53,571 bases of DNA. Origin: Phycisphaerae bacterium (lineage in GTDB: Bacteria; Planctomycetota; Phycisphaerae; Sedimentisphaerales; Anaerobacaceae). Below the pieces are notes generated by a model, which was not told the DNA's origin, ran no database searches, and was given only the letters and a program-made list of their open reading frames with translations. Position 1 is the stretch's first letter; every line of letters starts with the position of its first letter. The position numbers were made by a program, and so were the translations under genes. Of the stretch, positions 52,444 through 53,571 are shown piece by piece. The stretch is from contig JAUVVQ010000013.1 in the NCBI GenBank assembly GCA_030604525.1, positions 1 through 53,571 on the forward strand, in the 5' to 3' direction.

Positions 52444-52604
52444 CTTTTAACCCGCCTTTCAAAAGCCAATCTAAAACAAAAATCCGGACAATATAAAAAC
52501 TCCAAAATCGCCGACTAGGCACCACGCAAAAAATATCCTTAATATGCAAACAAAATAAACTATAATCGCACAAATAATATCAGGCAAGACCGAATTTGAT
52601 ATTT

Positions 52605-53351
52605 ATGATAACTCCGAAAGCGAAAATGGGAAATCTAAAAAAACTCTGGAATAAAATTCCAAAAAAATTCCGCAAAAAAATCTGCTGGCTGCCCCTCTCA
52701 CTGCTGCCTACTGTAATACTGCTCGCACTGCTCTTCTACAAACCCGCCGGCTCCCCGAAACCGCAGCCGGAACGCTACAAAAATCAAAAAACAGAGCTAA
52801 GCCAAAAACTCACAAATCAGCTCATCCCGAATTTCTACAACCAGATACAATACGAGAAGCCCTTCGACCTGGCCATCGACCAGAACTCTCTCAACGAGCT
52901 TATCACACATCACCCCCACGTATCGGGTCGATACAGCTGGCCCATCCACACACCGGAAATCATAATTCACAAACCGAAAGTAACACTCTCGAAAGACACC
53001 CTTACCTTAATGGCCCTGGTCGAAAAAGATGGATTCAAAATCGTCCTCACGCTCCGGGCAAAACCGGAAATAAACAAAAACAATATGCTGAACCTCAACA
53101 TCTCCGCCGTAAAAATAGGAGCGCTGAACATCACGCCCATCGCATCGCTCATCGCAAAGTATATGTTCAAGAAAAGAATCGAAAACGAATACCTCGACCC
53201 GAATGAAATAAATACGAAAATCATCGCCGCAATCCTCGTCAACAAACCTTTCGCCCCTGCCTTCGAAGTCAAAAACCGGCTCGTCCGCCTCGAAAAAATT
53301 ACTATCACCGATAATTCCCTCTCCCTCCGCCTCAATCCCTCCCCCGACTAA
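52605..53351 (+). CDS. Unknown single-span membrane protein
   Basis: 248 residues from the ATG at 52605; a TTG at 52596 or an ATG at 52626 are alternatives, none with a clear Shine-Dalgarno. A basic N-terminus (LWNKIPKKFRKKICW) precedes one span (about 29-45, PLSLLPTVILLALLFYK). The outer part has FDLAIDQNSLNELITHH and beta-rich segments (EIIIHKPKVTLSKDTLTLMA), as in some DUF2140-like or lipid-binding outer-region proteins. Not confidently assigned. Its bases match the plus-strand genes of the region. Confidence 0.7.
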   Translation: MITPKAKMGNLKKLWNKIPKKFRKKICWLPLSLLPTVILLALLFYKPAGSPKPQPERYKNQKTELSQKLTNQLIPNFYNQIQYEKPFDLAIDQNSLNELITHHPHVSGRYSWPIHTPEIIIHKPKVTLSKDTLTLMALVEKDGFKIVLTLRAKPEINKNNMLNLNISAVKIGALNITPIASLIAKYMFKKRIENEYLDPNEINTKIIAAILVNKPFAPAFEVKNRLVRLEKITITDNSLSLRLNPSPD

Positions 53352-53434
53352 CCCACCTTAATTATGCGCCCGGTTTTGGAGGAGTATTATAATTCCCGAT
53401 ATTGTTCAAAGTTCATCTCTCAGTGTTCCGATAA

Positions 53435-53571
53435 ATATATATAAACGCGTTTTGTTCATATACCGGTTTGGCACTTGATAAGAAAACACCATTATTGAGA
53501 TCAATGGATGCTTTGGACAAACAGGCAACCAGAGTTCTTTCTGCTCTTGGTAATAAGACTTCGCAACATGT
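53435..53571 (+). pseudogene. glnN: 5'-truncated glutamine synthetase type III fragment (runs off the edge)
   Basis: The plus strand reads [20 protein letters not shown] from 53444, then [19 protein letters not shown], open to the window edge. This is the conserved [20 protein letters not shown] region of GS-III (GlnN). That region normally lies about 150-200 residues into the protein. Here a TAA at 53432-53434 stands just before it and the earlier part is not found in any frame upstream. So the gene has lost its 5' part, or a frameshift or joint lies near 53435. GS-III makes glutamine from glutamate and ammonia. It lacks the C-skew of its surroundings. Confidence 0.7.

Noticed and set aside
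1-53571. tRNA or rRNA genes and transposases
   Set aside because: Looked for CCA-ended cloverleaf patterns, rRNA words and DDE-type frames; none could be supported.

Overview
The window looks like chromosome from a Phycisphaerae/Sedimentisphaerales-type planctomycete. The reasons are inferred from gene content: several Tat-exported sulfatases, a PEP-CTERM sorting signal, dockerin-like and GEVED-domain secreted proteins, an ECF sigma factor coupled to a single-pass membrane protein, a type III glutamine synthetase fragment, and an mur-ddl-ftsQ cluster without ftsA/ftsZ beside it.

Layout. 0.1-8.8 kb (minus strand) is a sulfated-polysaccharide locus: three different sulfatases, a GH32-like lipoprotein, a lipoprotein with two L-rhamnose-mutarotase-like domains, and three gene remnants (a glycoside-hydrolase tail, a copied sulfatase 5' end, a PEP-CTERM protein). 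9.0-14.9 kb (plus) is an operon hisC-hisB-ispF-cysS-ruvC-ruvA-ruvB. 15.0-21.9 kb (minus) is uppS-cdsA-phoH-pgpH-like-ybeY-corC-recO, tightly packed, often with TTG starts and 4-base stop/start overlaps. 21.9-31.8 kb (minus) holds purA, two unknowns, a radical SAM protein, a PgpA-UppP fusion, a dGTPase-like HD protein, a HIT protein and two paralogous lipoproteins. 32.0-36.2 kb (plus) holds ilvD, two unrecognised genes of foreign composition and two YkgJ-type cysteine-cluster proteins. 36.1-40.4 kb (minus) is murC-murB-ddl-ftsQ. 40.4-45.3 kb is an accessory region with an AT-rich dockerin protein and a 1026-residue secreted protein, the latter lying between two copies of the end of a HAD phosphatase gene. 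45.3-47.9 kb (minus) holds gph, ispD, cobO and a PilZ protein. 48.2-50.0 kb (plus) holds an ECF sigma factor and its partner. 50.1-52.4 kb (minus) holds pyrF and murD. The window ends with an unknown membrane protein and a 5'-truncated glnN (GS type III) fragment.

The genes fit together as envelope building (uppS, PgpA-UppP, cdsA, murB/C/D, ddl, ftsQ), isoprenoid supply (ispD, ispF, uppS), DNA repair (ruvABC, recO), nucleotide and amino-acid synthesis (purA, pyrF, hisBC, ilvD), and polysaccharide scavenging at the left edge.

Most notable: (i) a 64-bp direct repeat that places a one-gene insert at the 3' end of gph while leaving a displaced old 3' end at the far side, the layout produced by integrative islands; (ii) a set of short tandem arrays, mostly with exactly 7-bp period but different sequences, confined to spacers, standing where the Shine-Dalgarno would be for ruvA and ruvB and forming the C-terminal codons of murD; (iii) a PgpA-UppP fusion; (iv) a strong strand asymmetry (plus strand C-rich) broken at 33.7-35.2 kb. 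No tRNA, rRNA, CRISPR, transposase or integrase gene was seen.
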